Source: Nemophila menziesii
Lineage: Eukaryota > Streptophyta > Magnoliopsida > Boraginales > Hydrophyllaceae
NCBI GenBank assembly: GCA_029959085.1
Contig: JARWIR010000005.1
Location: forward strand, 746,501 to 810,500
Length of the DNA: 64,000 nt
Direction of reading: 5' to 3'
How positions within the stretch are numbered: position 1 is the stretch's first letter; every line of letters starts with the position of its first letter. Shown here one piece after another: positions 48,082 to 60,720 of this stretch. The position numbers and the translations under genes are program-made. The notes beneath the pieces were generated by a model, which was not told where the DNA came from, did no database searches, and saw nothing but the letters and a program-made list of their open reading frames with translations.

Positions 48082-49104
48082 ATGGTCTTGTTGGGTGTTT
48101 GTTTTTAAAATCTTCTTTTTATTCTCTAAGTGTTTTATGTGTTTTTATTGTCTTGGACTAAGTTTGTGTTGTTTTTGCTTTAATTGTTTATGGGTCCGTG
48201 TTTTGGACATTTAGGATATTATTGCTACGTGTTTTATTTGGATAATGGTTTAGGATGCTTTGTGTTTAAATTGGATAATTGTTTTAGGTTGATATGTTTT
48301 TATCTTGAATTTTTTATGCTTAAACTTTATGCTTTGGATATTGTTTTTGCTAACATTTTCTTTGATGATATAGGTACTATTGCATCTAATCCTTGATCCT
48401 TTCATATATTGCGTTTTTGTCCCTTAAAATATTTTTGTTGAAAAATTGCACTTTGGTTCCTAAAAGTTTTAAAAATTGTCTTTTAGTCCCCTAACTTTAT
48501 GACAAATGACTTTTTGGCCCTATATTTTTCAAAAATTACATTTTACCCCTAACTTTCTTAAAAATGATTTCAAAATATCTTTTTGGGGAGAAATTGTAGA
48601 TCACACTTTTACAAAATTGAAACAATCTTTATGCATTTTGTAAGGGGGAGCTTTTATTAAAACTCTAATGCTTTGGCTAATCTTTTATCTCATACATTGC
48701 AACTAATCGTTTGTGTCATTAGAAAGCATATGAAATGAAAATCTATCGATCAAAGAGTTGGTAAAAAGTCTCTATCTCTTAGCTCTTCAATTATCTATCT
48801 TTGTGCATCTCTTTCTAAAAAGGTTTTAATCTCCAAACTCTTGCACACTCTTAGAAACGTTGTTTAAAATCTATTCACTTGAGTTTTAGCTTTTCTATTC
48901 GTAGTTGTTGTTATTAACCCCGTCTTTTTGATGAAGACAAAGGGGGAGAAATATGTGCACTAAAACTTTCAAAACTTGCACGCTTTAAAACTCACAAATA
49001 CATCTCAAATCTTATATGCTTATTGTGAGGGGGAGCTTAATTTCATTAGTGCTTAAACTTTCATATCATTCCTAAGGTGTTTTAGTGAAGGATTTGTCAT
49101 CATC
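48082..49104 (+). other. 3' non-coding region of the LTR element with repeated GGGGGAG motifs
   Basis: Polypurine-tract-like GGGGGAG copies lie at about 48644, 48942 and 49029 before the true tract at 49105-49118. Frames at 48005-48396 lack family resemblance. Confidence 0.65.
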
Positions 49105-49118
49105 AAAAAGGGGGAGAT
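49105..49118 (+). promoter_or_regulatory. Polypurine tract
   Basis: AAAAAGGGGGAGAT abuts the 3' LTR start TGTTGG at 49119. Confidence 0.92.
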
Positions 49119-50508
49119 TGTTGGCATATAGCCTCCCTTAATAGGTTGTTTTAATGTGACAAATCCTCTTGTGTTTAGTGTGCTATTTACTCTTGTTATA
49201 CATATTCTATCTTGCACTCTATATCATCAAAAAGCACATCTTTATCATGTTGATCATAGCTTTATTGTTATTTGTTATGAAACTAATTCTCTTACAATAA
49301 GTTTAACCTTATTCTTGTGTACATTGAGAATTAGCCTTAGTGATCAACTTCAAAGGTTCTTAGAATGATGTTTCCAACAACTTTCGTGAAGAAGATTTAT
49401 TGATCCAAGTCATTTTCTTTCAAAGTTACTTGGCGCGGTACACCGGACGAAAGGCGCGGTACACCGGACCAAGAATGCGGACCAGGGCGCGGTGCAGAGG
49501 CTAGCCCGTCAGAAAGTTAGAAAATCAAACCGTTGAGGTGCGGTACACCGCACGAAAACTTGCGGTACACCGCAAGGAAGGTTTTTCTGCACAAAGTTTA
49601 AGTCATAAAGAATATATCCGTTGGGAGATTAATAGATCCGTTGGACCCAAGCCTTATGACCGTTGAAAGCCATTTTCTACTATAAATTGAAGCTCTTTGA
49701 AGGCTACAACTACACCAACTAATTACAAACATTAAGGGGCTTAATTGTTATCATTCAAGAAGGTGTCAAAAGCTATACATAGTCAAAATCAACCTTAGTG
49801 AGCTTATAAGTCCTTTCAAGGAGTTAAGCAAACAAGCCACAAGGTTCTATCTACTCAAGAGGAGTTCACAAGCTTTATAGTTCATATCCACTCTTTTAGG
49901 AGTTTAGTTACAAGCTTTTATAAGCAACCCTTTAAACACTTTGTTTCTATCCTCTTAAGTCTAGGTCTTGTAATAGATAGATTAAGAGAGAATTCAAGTA
50001 TAGGGAGTATACTTGGTATCCTTGTGTTGTGATTACACAAGTGTTTGTCCTTCGTGTTATCGAAGAGGTTGTAAGGGTTATTGTGTTCTCGACCCGGTTA
50101 AGAGAGACATGGGAGCTTAGTGAAAAGCTTGAAATCCTAAGGAGGCTTCCTTAGGTAGTGGATGTAGGGAAACCGAACCACTATAAATCGCGTGTATCTT
50201 TCTATCCCTACTCTATTTACTTTCCGCACTTTATATGTTTGATTATATGCTAGCATGATTATTGTGAGATTATTTATCTAGTTTATACAACATATAGTCT
50301 TCTAGAGTAGTAAGATATTGGATTGTCGATTTACTTGTTTTTGCTTTTATATCATACCTCCTACTTACCCTTTGCATGATCCTAAGTGTTTGGTATATTA
50401 AGTTGAATTAGAAGTTTTCACTTAAACTTATAATTATCCAAAAGATTTTTAATTAGGCATTAATCTTATTAATAATCCTATTCACCCCCCCCCCCTCTAG
50501 GACTTTCA
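49119..50508 (+). repeat. 3' LTR (1390 bp)
   Basis: Collinear with the 5' LTR. Both contain the same 70-codon GTG-initiated frame, which has no recognised function. Confidence 0.95.
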
Positions 50509-50513
50509 TTTTC

Positions 50514-50906
50514 ATATCTCAAAAATAAAATCTAAATATTAGAATTAACAAAAGAAGTAATAAACGTTATTTAATTAAAGATCAACATAATATTTTATAT
50601 ATTGGAGATTTTTCATGTATTTGTGATCTTGTTTCAACATTTTCAATATATTTAGAGAGTTATAGTTTGGCATGTCACAAGAGCGAGGCGAGGTTAGGAA
50701 TCCTACTGCGAGAGGGACGCCTCGCGAGCCGGTTTATGGTTAAAATCCGAAAAACCGTTTAAGAAACCGAATCCGAATTATTCGGATATGGTTTTAAAAA
50801 GTAAATCCGATGGTTAAATCCGTTAGGGTTTGGTTTTTAATAAATTAAATGGATATGGACATGGTTTTGGATTTTTTTGCAATAATCCGATCCGTTGCCA
50901 TCCCTA
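50514..50906. mobile_element. hAT-like element, right part
   Basis: Ends CCGTTGCCATCCCTA, inverted relative to 43053. Contains ACCGAATCCGAATTATTCGG and TAAATCCGTTAGGG subterminal motifs also seen on the left. Confidence 0.65.
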
Positions 50907-51560
50907 CCATTAATCTATTTGTAACATCGTCCTCCGCCACCACCAGAAGACACACCATAATCGCCTCCTTTACACGAGATATGGTGATTAAACTCAAACA
51001 AGAATTAATGTTGAATTCATTTAAAATCATCGATGGAAGAGGCGCTAGTGTTCATATAGCAGGTGGACCTTGTATTACTATACAAGATGTGACTAATGTG
51101 ATAATCCATGGTTTGAATATACACGATTGTAAACAAGGAGGAAACGGATATGTTCGAGATTCACCTAAGCATTATGGATGGAGAACTGTTTCGGATGGTG
51201 ATGGGGTTTCAATTTTTTGTGGAAGTTATATTTGGGTTGATCATTGCTCATTATCTAACTGTCGTGATGGTTTGATCGATGTAATTCATGGTTCTACTGC
51301 GATTACTAACTCCATTAATTACTTGACACATCATAACAAGGTTATGTTATTGGGGCATAGTGATAGCTATACACGAGACAATAATATGAATGTTACTATT
51401 GCGATTAATCATTTCAGAGAAGGGATTGTGCAGAGGATGCCGAGGTATTTTTATTTGCATTATTGGTTTCTATTTCATGCGAATTGACAAATATATTCAC
51501 ATTGTTATGTTTTGAATTTGCAGATGTTGACATGGATAGTGGCACCATTGTTAGAATTAT
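50907..51560 (+). pseudogene. Pectate lyase (PL1 family) pseudogene fragment
   Basis: From about 50974 the frame reads [86 protein letters not shown], then GIVQRMPR. These are the Ca-binding and catalytic blocks of plant pectate lyases, which cleave cell-wall homogalacturonan. An intron (GT 51445, AG 51523) falls at the RMPR/CRHG junction, but the next exon has TGA and TAG in the first codons and then dissolves. The N-terminal signal peptide and first part are missing; the hAT end lies 70 bp upstream. About 160 of roughly 400 residues remain. Confidence 0.88.
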
Positions 51561-51613
51561 GAAGGTTAGTTCTTTTCCTACTCAAATCGGAGTTGAAGAC
51601 ACTGTACTTTTTT

Positions 51614-51840
51614 TATGGGTTACGTGTGGAATATCAGTGGTGTGTTAGTTAGTATCGGTGGTTTGTACTGATGGGTTATGTGTCGACACATTGCACAATT
51701 CTGATGGGTTACGTGTGGAATATCAGTGGTGTGCTAGTTTATATCGGTGCTTTGTACTGATGGGTTACGTGTGGACACACTGCACATTTCTGATGTGTTT
51801 GAATATCAGTGGTGTGCTAGTTAATATCGGTGGTTTGTAA
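51614..51840 (+). repeat. About 89-bp tandem repeat (2.5 units) with TGATGGGTTACGTGTG
   Basis: Units start at about 51614, 51702 and 51791 and share GAATATCAGTGGTGTG and ATATCGGTGGTTTGTA. Begins just after the pectate lyase remnant. The motif reappears in inverse orientation (CACATAACCCATCA) at 53040-53500. Confidence 0.8.
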
Positions 51841-51994
51841 TTACGGGTGCAATTTATTTTGTAATTACTATGCAAATATTAAAGAAAAATATATAATCAT
51901 TTATTCGTTTTACTAGTTTGTTTTGTACTTTAATTTAATATTTTTTCCTTTTCTGTTTTGCAATTAATTGATTGATTGCATATGATTAGGAAAT

Positions 51995-52130
51995 TAGTTT
52001 TGGTAAGTCAAAAAATATTAATGGAGCAAAAGGGCAATCCAGACATTTTCGGTAGAATGGACCCGATGGGCAATGGTCTATTGGTTGTGGACTCTATGGG
52101 TTAATCACCCTATTATAAGAGGTATTAGCC
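51995..52130 (+). repeat. Diverged direct repeat, copy 1 (with 53815-53945)
   Basis: Shared TTTGGTAAGTCAA, AGAAGGGCA(A/T)TCAGAC-like, and GA(C/T)GGGCAA segments with TATTATAA at the end. About 70 percent similar by eye. Confidence 0.5.
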
Positions 52131-52175
52131 AATTAAGTCCAATAACCCACCCCCATAGAGTCCAACAAATTATTT

Positions 52176-52196
52176 CCCCCTCCCCCTCCCCCACCC
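52176..52196 (-). other. Potential G-quadruplex
   Basis: On the minus strand four G runs (3,5,5,5) with one-base loops: GGGTGGGGGAGGGGGAGGGG. Such short loops predict a stable parallel quadruplex; formation is not shown. Confidence 0.8.
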
Positions 52197-52339
52197 AAAA
52201 GGTCAAGCTTTTAAGTTTGTATACCATTCATACCCTTGAGTTCAACAAATTAATTAGATCATATGCCATAATTATCTTCAATAACCGATTCCTTATTATT
52301 CGCATATCTACTAAATTCCTTAATTATAACAACCTCCAA

Positions 52340-52868
52340 TGGAACTTTTGGTATTGTTACTATCAATCCCGTCTGCAAGGCTTACATTCGTTCTGCTACA
52401 AGCGAATTACACAAAGGAATATAGAAATTCAGTATAAGCATCTCGATCAAAAGGTAAGATGTTTATCAACAAAAACACATGTAATCTATTGTTTTTATTA
52501 TACCATTAGATAAGAGATGGTTAGATATAACATTGTAAAGAAGATATGTTTTTTATTATACCTTTTAGGAAAGCGGTGTAGCATTTACTGTATTATATTA
52601 GTTTTAGAGTTGAATTGAAATTACCTTGTCATGATATGTTAGAAATACATTATTATGGTGCCCTTGCAGCTAATATATTTTTTCGTTTGACTGTTATAAG
52701 GATTTTGAAGTGATATAATGGTAAAAAGTAAACAAACAGGATACAAAGCGTGTTGATTTCTTATATATGATTGGTGAGCATCAGAAGTGCAAGATTATTA
52801 GTGAGGACGACTTTGCCATAACTGCGCTACTTGCCCCAAACCTCGTTGAATCGCCTTATCACAATTGA
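52340..52868 (+). pseudogene. Exon-like pieces inside the ATGGGTTA-array element, unrecognised
   Basis: An open frame ends IEIQYKHLDQK at a consensus donor (AAG/GTAAGA near 52456). The next exon begins at 52740 after ACAAACAG and runs in phase 0 to TGA 52866-52868 (KRVDFLYMIGEHQKCKII, ALLAPNLVESPYHN). An alternative frame upstream reads NGTFGIVTINPVCKAYIRSA. It looks like captured coding sequence, but no family is named. Confidence 0.3.
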
Positions 52869-53039
52869 GGATGTATTTCATATAATAAGTGAACAATTAC
52901 GGACACGTTTCATATATATATTTATCGGTTGTACTTGGATAAACTTGGTTTACTTTGTTTAATGAGAAATATTTTACATGCTTTATTTTATCTGTTTTGT
53001 ATTCAAGTGGTTTGTTTTTGTGAATTTTGTATGCACCCG

Positions 53040-53560
53040 GAAATTATTTAAGAAGATCGAATATAATATATCATTAACCCACCATATTAAACTAATAACC
53101 CACTAAAAATACACATATAACCCATTGATTTTCTACATATAACTTGTTGTCATAGATCATTCAACTCATTCATATACACACACCGATGTTTGTTGTTGCA
53201 ACATCTCAAATCATTATTTTGTGTGACACAATGTACTTTAATTCCTACCCCATAGAACACACATATGCAACACTGAGGTTTTCCCTGTAAACCAACTCAT
53301 TACATGGTTTTGGTTTCAAGTGCAGACCCAAAAGTTGCAGCGTCATAACCACTGAGTACTACGCACACCACCCTAAGTACACTAGTAACCCATCAATAAT
53401 TTTTATTCTACACATACAACCACTTTCAGTCCACCATTATTAACTATCACCCCGATACTATCCCACACATAACCCATCACAAACCACTGTGCAAACCATA
53501 AAACAACCACCGTGGTGGGTCACTCGTGTTGAAATGATGGTGTAACTGTTATAGTTGATG
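53040..53560. repeat. Array of ACCCA(C/T) motifs with CACATAACCCATCA
   Basis: Scattered AACCCAC/TAACCCAT motifs, the inverse of the 51.6-51.84 kb array. Non-coding. Confidence 0.5.
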
Positions 53561-54875
53561 GTGTGGAATGAGATGGTAGCAGCTTAAAAGTTATGTATGT
53601 GGTACTATTTGCTCGATTGGTTTTGCTATGTCATCGGAAGAATACGATAGTAGCAGCTTGGTTGTAAATTTTACAGCCCTGAATAATAGTAACAAAGTTT
53701 CCAATAGTAACAAACTTACCAATATATTGTGTTTTAATTATGGGATCTATTAGATATGCATATATTAGGGAATCTGTTAAATTTATATATTTATGGAACA
53801 TAATCTGACCATGTTTGGTAAGTCAAGCGACAATAATTTGAGCAGAAGGGCATATCAGACTTTTACGATGAGTTGGACTCGATGGGCAACCGCAATAGTC
53901 CATATACTGTATGAGTCTATCACTCTTATTATAAATGAAGTTATTTCTATTTTTCTAAATTTTTCTGACAGTGTTACAAATGAATTATAGAATTCTATCT
54001 TTCTTTTTAAACAGTTCCAGTATATCTTGTATTTGGTATAGAATACATTGGTCTACTCTATTAGTAGTTTTATTTTTTGTTTTGATATTAAGCGGGCTAG
54101 CATACCAAACTATTTTTGTTTAAGGGCATCTAGAAAGTATATGCTAGATGGTTTTAATATTCTCTTTACAAATTTTACAAATATTATTGTCACTATAATC
54201 GCGTTTAAAGAGATTTTTCTCAGTTGGTAGTAAATTTTTAACCGCCTTTCATATAAATTTTTTGATTTTTGATGAAATTTTCATTTTTCAAATGATTTTC
54301 CATTTTTTAAATATTATCTAGTGATATAGTAGGTTGACTAACTTCATTGGTTTTTTTGTTTTATTTCCTTCTATTTTTAGCCTGTGGTATTTTATTTTAT
54401 AATATATATATATATATATATACTATTTTTATAATAATCAATACATATTTAATTTAAACAGTCAAATTTAAGTATATTACCATTTCTTCTGTTTTATTTA
54501 ATAAATTTGGGGTATATAGATTTTTTTAGTATTTCAAGTTTTCTAGGTTCTACTATTATCAATAAGTTGTTTAATGGTAGACACGTATAAGGGAAAACAA
54601 TAGAATAATTTTTAGTGTGGTCGATTTCAATGGTGCCATTCCTGTCACACGCAAGCAACTAAAGATTGTGATTTTACTTTAAAACTTTGAAATGATACAA
54701 GAAAGTATCAATCACCTTTGGCAGTTCCAAAAGTTTTTGTTATATCAAATATATATTGATAGACGATTGTCCAAGTTTTAAAAAAAGAAAAGGTTGACAA
54801 TTCAAATGGTAAAATTTTGAGGGGTTAGATGTTTATCAAATACTTTATTTAATATTTATACTATAATTGTTAATA
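53561..54875. other. AT-rich region with direct repeat copy 2
   Basis: Contains the 53815-53945 copy of 51995-52130 and a (TA)n tract at 54401-54421. No gene recognised. Confidence 0.45.
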
Positions 54876-54884
54876 ATATTAAAA

Positions 54885-55108
54885 GGGTCAATGACCCAAA
54901 AAATCAAAATAATATTATACTTGCCCCAAAGAATCATCCATTAACTTACTATTATAAGATTACATGTTTACCCGTCAAGGACGATTCCCGTCAAGGACGA
55001 TTCCCGTCAAGGAAAAAATTTAGTTAATGATGTTATTGGGAAGAAATTTTGTCATTGATGTTATTGGGCTGAAAATAATATTATTTTGATTTTTTGGGTC
55101 ATTTTCCC
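54885..55108. mobile_element. MULE-type MITE with perfect 9-bp target duplication
   Basis: The 5' end GGGTCAATGACCCAAAAAAT and the inverted 3' end GGGAAAATGACCCAAAAAAT match for about 34 bp. ATATTAAAA flanks both sides exactly (54876-54884 and 55109-55117). Inside, CCCGTCAAGGACGATT is repeated 2.6 times from 54971. No coding capacity. Confidence 0.92.
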
Positions 55109-55117
55109 ATATTAAAA

Positions 55118-56420
55118 TATATAATTAAATCAATTTAATAGTTATTATGATTAACTTTCGTAAATTTAAAATATAAAATGTATATATATCATAATATGAT
55201 TAATTAAAAAATATAAATCATTTAATATTGATAAAAAATTCTAATTTTGAGATATCCTTATCCACTATTCTTGGTGGAAAAGAAATTTTTAGCATATAAA
55301 TTAATCAAGGTTGTGTAATACGATTTTTCGATTCAGTTATCATAGATTTTAATGTTAAAAACATTGTCATCCCAAATTATTATCTCAATTAATATGTTTC
55401 TGTTACTTTTACAGAAAATATTTCTTTTCCTTTTTCTTTTGAGCGAGTATGAAAAGATTTTATTTTTCTTATTTTGTTTTGGTCGGAATATAAGCAATAG
55501 AGTTACAATGGATTTTGATGTTCATTTACAAAAATATATTGCAATTTAATTACAAAAATATTTGTTTATTTGGCACACGGACACAGGGACCAATGTTGCA
55601 ATTAGCTTATAACTGAACCGACCTAATGTTACTACTTTATCTAAATGTTTGGGTGCTCAATAATACAATATCTATCGAGAAAAACTTAGGTAAAGTAACC
55701 CGGAGTTATGGTTTTAAATTAAATATTAATATATTTGATGAAATAGAACGATGTTGGTTTGAAGTTTCTTTATAGATATTGTGAAATGTTTAATGAATTT
55801 GATTGTGTTTTTCTTCTTCTATTTTTTTTATTCTATTTTTTTTATTGTTTAATGTATGTACCATATCAATTTTTTAGTAAAGAGCTAGAAAAAAAATATT
55901 ATATAAATAATAGAAAAATAGATAAATTCTTTTAAAGTTTTTAACAATTAAAAATAATGGACCAGAAACAAAATTAGCAATCTATTTTAATGAGAATTAA
56001 AAATTAAAATAATCGGTGAAATTTAGGGTATTACTTCGATTTTTTTTGGGAGTTAGTATCTTGTTTGTGTGGGCCAAAAATGTAATATTTAAACTGAAAG
56101 GGATAATATTTAAACCAGTGATTATTATATTTTCTATAGTGTCTATTTTTAAAAGAATTTTTTAAAATAAGCGACACCGACCCCGCATTTTAATGGGAAG
56201 GGATTATATTTAAATTGGTGGTGGTTGTGGAAGTTGTGGTTGTGGTGATATATTGATGGTGACTAGAGAAAGACTATGATTAAATATAAATCTTGTATTA
56301 AATATGAATTAATACATTATAATAACAAAAGTTAAGGTATTTTAAATTTAAAAAACAAGACTTTTATTTAATTAAAAAAAAAATAGTTTAAAATTAAAAT
56401 TTATACAAAAATGATTTTTT
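55118..56420. other. AT-rich spacer, no gene recognised
   Basis: Low-complexity AT sequence; the ORF at 55352-55549 is compositional. Confidence 0.45.
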
Positions 56421-56660
56421 TGTTTTGAAATGTGGATGGTCCGGGCGAGTTTACGCGCACCACAACTAATCTCACGTAATATACAGGCCCCTCATGCATA
56501 TTTCTAGGTAATTCAGAACTAGGTTACCCATTTCAGGGTGGTGATTCGAACATTGTACCTCTCGCTTCACACTCTTTAAGGAGAGGATTCGAATTCTATA
56601 CCTTCCTTTGAGTACTGATAGAATAGCAAGGTTCTGACCAACGGATTAAAATAAAATTAT
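56415..56660 (-). mobile_element. tRNA-derived SINE, family A, longest copy
   Basis: On the minus strand: tRNA-like head near 56640, B boxes AATTCGAATCC and GTTCGAATC, then AAATGGGTAACCTAGTTCTG, ATATGCATGAGGGGC, GTGGTGCGCGTAAACTCGCC and a short A-rich tail. Flanks AAAATGATTTT and AAAATTATTTT differ at one base, a possible target duplication. Confidence 0.7.
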
Positions 56661-56810
56661 TTTACTTAACCATGATTGTTGTGGTAATTTTTCTTTTAAT
56701 TTATCTATAATACTCAATATAAATTTGATTCTGTTAAAAAATTATCAATTTTAAATATTTTTTAATAGTCAATTCATATATATTTTTATTATATTTTGCA
56801 TATATATATG

Positions 56811-56815
<5 letters not shown>

Positions 56816-56868
<53 letters not shown>
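56816..56868. repeat. (TA)n microsatellite at the LINE 3' end
   Basis: About 53 bp of uninterrupted TA adjoining the last LINE codons. Confidence 0.95.
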
Positions 56869-56870
<2 letters not shown>

Positions 56871-56929
56871 CATACATAGGAGGCTAAAATAGTTGTAGTT
56901 AAAATTTATTACAATTCTAGGTGCGACAC

Positions 56930-57400
56930 AACCGCTTCTATCCCTAGCTATTCTATTTCACAAATATTCCGGAAGATCTTCAAATACGCAAGTCCAATTA
57001 CACGACTCCTCTCTCTTTTTTGCCAATAAATCTGCACATGAATTAGCCTCGTGGTAAATATGACTCACCTCGTATTATGGATTATTTTGTAACATTTCAA
57101 AACATTCGTGACCAACAGTACAATTCCAATTATTGGAGCGCCCACCGCCCTTCACTAGCAAATGTAGCTCCCTCAAATCGGTCTCAATACTAAGGTCCTG
57201 AACCCCCCTGATGTATCGCCCACTCTAAACCATAATGTAACACGAGAACCCCTGAGTGGAAAGGAGATTCTAACACGCACGCTCTGGAGAAGCCCGATAT
57301 AAACGAACCGTTCTCATCTCTTGCAATCCCTCCAATTCCAGCTCTATTCTTTTCTAAATCGTAACAACCATCCACGTTTACTTTTAATTCGGCCATGCGG
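56930..57400 (-). pseudogene. LINE RNase H (RVT_3) domain
   Basis: KVNVDGCYDLEKNRAGIGGI, ARDENGSFISGFSRA, then after a frameshift IETDLRELHLLV and VSHIYHEANSCADLLAKK. The catalytic Asp in VDG and the final HEANxxAD motif are recognisable. At least one frameshift lies near 57190-57290. Confidence 0.8.
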
Positions 57401-57708
57401 CTTTACCCATCTAACTAGCTCGTTCTTTCCGGACATAACAATACCTCCATCCCATTATTTGCCCCAAGCTAACGCAAAATCCGACACCATATATACAATC
57501 TCCCTTTTTAGACTACCTAGACGAGGATTCACCGAGTTAAAGATTGCTTTATTTCTTCTTCGCCAAATTAATTATATCGCATCAATGAAGATCAACTTCC
57601 ATTATAGACATTCATACATGAACGAATCTTTAAGGTGAGTTTGTAACCAGTACCTCATCACCTGAAACAAGCTCTCGCGATCCTCTAGTATAGACGCAAC
57701 AGGAGCTG

Positions 57709-58092
57709 TCAACTGCTCCCAAATGTCCATGAATAAATATCTTGTTGTAGCCTTTGAAAAATTGCAGATATTCTGCATTCGCCTTCTGTTCCATCTGGGT
57801 TCGGTTCTATAAGTCCATCTGCCATTGATGTAATACCACTGTTAATACTCAGGTCAAGCACACCATGACTAGCAACAGGTACGTGCTCTAGTCCTAGTTC
57901 CCGCCATACCTTTTTCGCGATAATACAATGTATAAATACATGCTTCAAGTCTTCGCAGCCTGTATTACATAAAGTACAAATTTTTTTGCTTATCACCCCA
58001 TGCCCAAACAAATTGGCAGCAGTTGGGAGCCTATTTTTTGCGACTCGCCACAGTAACATTTTAGCTCTTTGTGAACATTTCAATTTCCACAA
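57709..58092 (-). pseudogene. LINE zf-RVT domain
   Basis: MWKLKCSQRAKMLLWRVAKN, LPTAANLFGHGV, then CTLCNTGCEDLKHVFIHC matches the C-x2-C...H-x4-C zinc-binding reverse-transcriptase-associated domain of plant LINEs. Confidence 0.85.
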
Positions 58093-58859
58093 TCTTCCCT
58101 AGTTAAATAAAGTGTCCACCACACTATTATCTAGATGAGAGAAGGCTGGCTTTACTGAGAAAACCCCTAAAGCTTCATGGCTTCATTTGTATCTATTCCC
58201 ATTTAATTCCGGTATTTCCAGTTGCTCATCCTTTAACAAGTTAACTCCCGTTAGTATAGCCTTACACACACTCGAGTTGCTATCTTTTTTTTCTCTTTGT
58301 AGTAGCCCGTTCCTAAAATACTTCTTTTTAAAAACGTCAACCCACGCTACATTATTTCCTTGTATAACTTTCCACCCAAGCTTGGCAAGTAACGCAATAT
58401 TATATTTCTTATCACTACACAAACCTAATCCACCAGCGTCTTTATATTTACAAATTTGTTCACAAGAGACCCATGAATTTTTTAATTTTCTTACATGGAC
58501 CCCATATAAAACCTCTCACAATCCGATCGATTTCTTCATACACGTAATTTGAAAGTTTCATAACTTGCATTTGATATATAGGCATTGCACACAAGAGAGA
58601 TTGTGCCAAAGTGTCACCCCCTAAGGATTTTGCTTTCCACGCCGCTAATTTCTTTCCATTTTTTCTGTAATTCCTTTATAAAAACCCTTCGGTAATCGCC
58701 CTGATTGTATATACGCTTCTAAATAAGTACCAAACGAATCGCTATGATAGAATCCACTGGTCACTGCAAGTTCTTGTTGCGCCATTTCTAGCACATTTCT
58801 CTATAAATATATCAATGATTTTTCCACGCTTATAGTCTGACCCGCTTCCTTGCAAAAAA

Positions 58860-59220
58860 GATTAATCGTCTCTTTTATTAAGATAACCTGTGATATAGAA
58901 GCCTCTCCAAAAAGTATAAGATCGTCATCAAAAAATAAGTGAGAAAGATTAGGACCTTGTCGACTCATTCAGATTGGTTCCCATCTGCCTTGATCATATA
59001 ACTTTTTAATCAATAGGGACAATCGCTCCATACATATGATGAAAATGTAAGGAGAGAGAGGGTCCCCTTGACAGATTCCCCAGAATGGTTTGAAAGGAGG
59101 TGACGGCTTGCCATTCCATAAGACTTTCATTTCATTATCCGCCATGCTCGGCATAATTAATAACACCCAACTCGAAGGAAACCCAAAGTGTATAATTGTG
59201 TCTTCAATAAATCCCACCTA
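58860..59220 (-). pseudogene. LINE reverse transcriptase core
   Basis: FGFPSSWVLLIMPSM, VLWNGKPSPPFKPFWGICQG, DPLSPYIFIICMERLSLLIK, then after a stop LSHLFFDDDLILFGEASISQ. The active-site motif is F-D-D-D, where plant LINEs usually have F-A-D-D. Confidence 0.85.
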
Positions 59221-60519
59221 TTTTTATCATATGCCTTAGCTAAATTGATTTTTTATTGCCATAATCACTTTCTTACCCTTAATTTGGCACATTCTTTGGT
59301 CTACCTCACTAACAAGGATGACATTATCGGTTGTAGACCTTCCTTGTAAGAAACTACTCTGGCAAGGTCCAATAATATCAGCAAGTATCGGTCTAAGCCT
59401 ATCAACGATAGCTTTAATAATGAACTTACAAGGAGAGTTTATGAGGCTAATAGGTCAAAATAAACTTACACAATTCGGGTCCAGAACCTTAGGGATGAGG
59501 TGAATGAGAGTTCCACTAAGCGATTTCGGCAAACATCCTTTCTCCACTGCTTCTGAAAACATCTCTTCTACTGAGTGACCAAACTTCCCCAACATTTTTG
59601 ATACAAAGCAGCTGACATCCCATCCGATCTAGGTGCTTTCATAGGACTAGACTGGAAAACCGCTTCTCAAATCTCCTTTTCCGAAAAAGGTAAACTTAGC
59701 TTTTTAACCGCATCCTCCTCAATATAGTTGATATGTGGTAAAAAAACTCACCAATAAAGTCCTCTGGATCCTTATACAACTGTTCAAAATAGTCTCGAAC
59801 CAATTCCTTCAAAGCAAACTCATCTTCAACCCACTCGTTTTCTACCGTTAGTAGTCTAGTACACTTTGATTTCTTTTTCCTAACAATCATCGAGGGATGG
59901 TAAAACCGTGTGTTCCTCTCGCTCGAAGCTATCCAAGTAACTTTCGATTTTTGGAAACACATAACCTCCTCTTGTTATAGAACACTCTCATACCCTCTTT
60001 CTAAACGAATACCCATCTGTCGGACTGATGAGTTATACGAATACTGTAGGGATTTTTGAATTCCTTTTATTTTTGCTTCAAGTTTTCTTTTCCTTCGATT
60101 AATATCCCCGAAGAATTCCATTTTCCACGCGTTTAAATGTTTCCGAATACCTTCCACTCTAGATTCAACACCAATTTGGGAACCCTCCTACTTCTCTTTC
60201 ATGAAATCCAGAAAGTTATTATGGAGACACCACGCTGCTTCAAATCGAAAACAGCAAGGTTGACTTTTCTATTTCTGAAACAGACAAACTTGTATAAGGA
60301 TCGTCATGTGGTCCGAATGAAAATGAGCCAAGTGAATAACTCGCGCATTCGGAAAGAGTGTCTTCCGTTCTGTATTCCCATACGCCTTGTCCAATCGCTC
60401 CATTATTTGTTGACCCATGTTCCAAGAGTCGCACCAAGTGAAACGCGGCCCTTAGAAACCAAGATCCACTAATCCAGAACTTTCTCTCCAATCTTTGAAC
60501 TTTTCCATTCGTCTCGAAA

Positions 60520-60720
60520 CACCACCAGTTCACCCTCTCTTATCTTCTTCTTTTCCTACTTGGTTAAAATCCCCAACCACTAACCAAGACACCTTTATGT
60601 CATGAAACGCCTGATACAGGGCATTCCACAACTCTTCCTACTGTTTATAATAGGGGTTCGCATACACCGCTGAGAAGATCCACGAAGTGTACCCGGATTG
60701 CCCCACCTCTATATTTATAA
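60520..60720 (-). pseudogene. LINE endonuclease fragment
   Basis: SGYTSWIFSAVYANPYYKQ, an in-frame TAG, then LWNALYQAFHDIKVSWLVVG and DFNQVGKEEDK, matching the EN domain with its GDFN motif. Confidence 0.75.
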
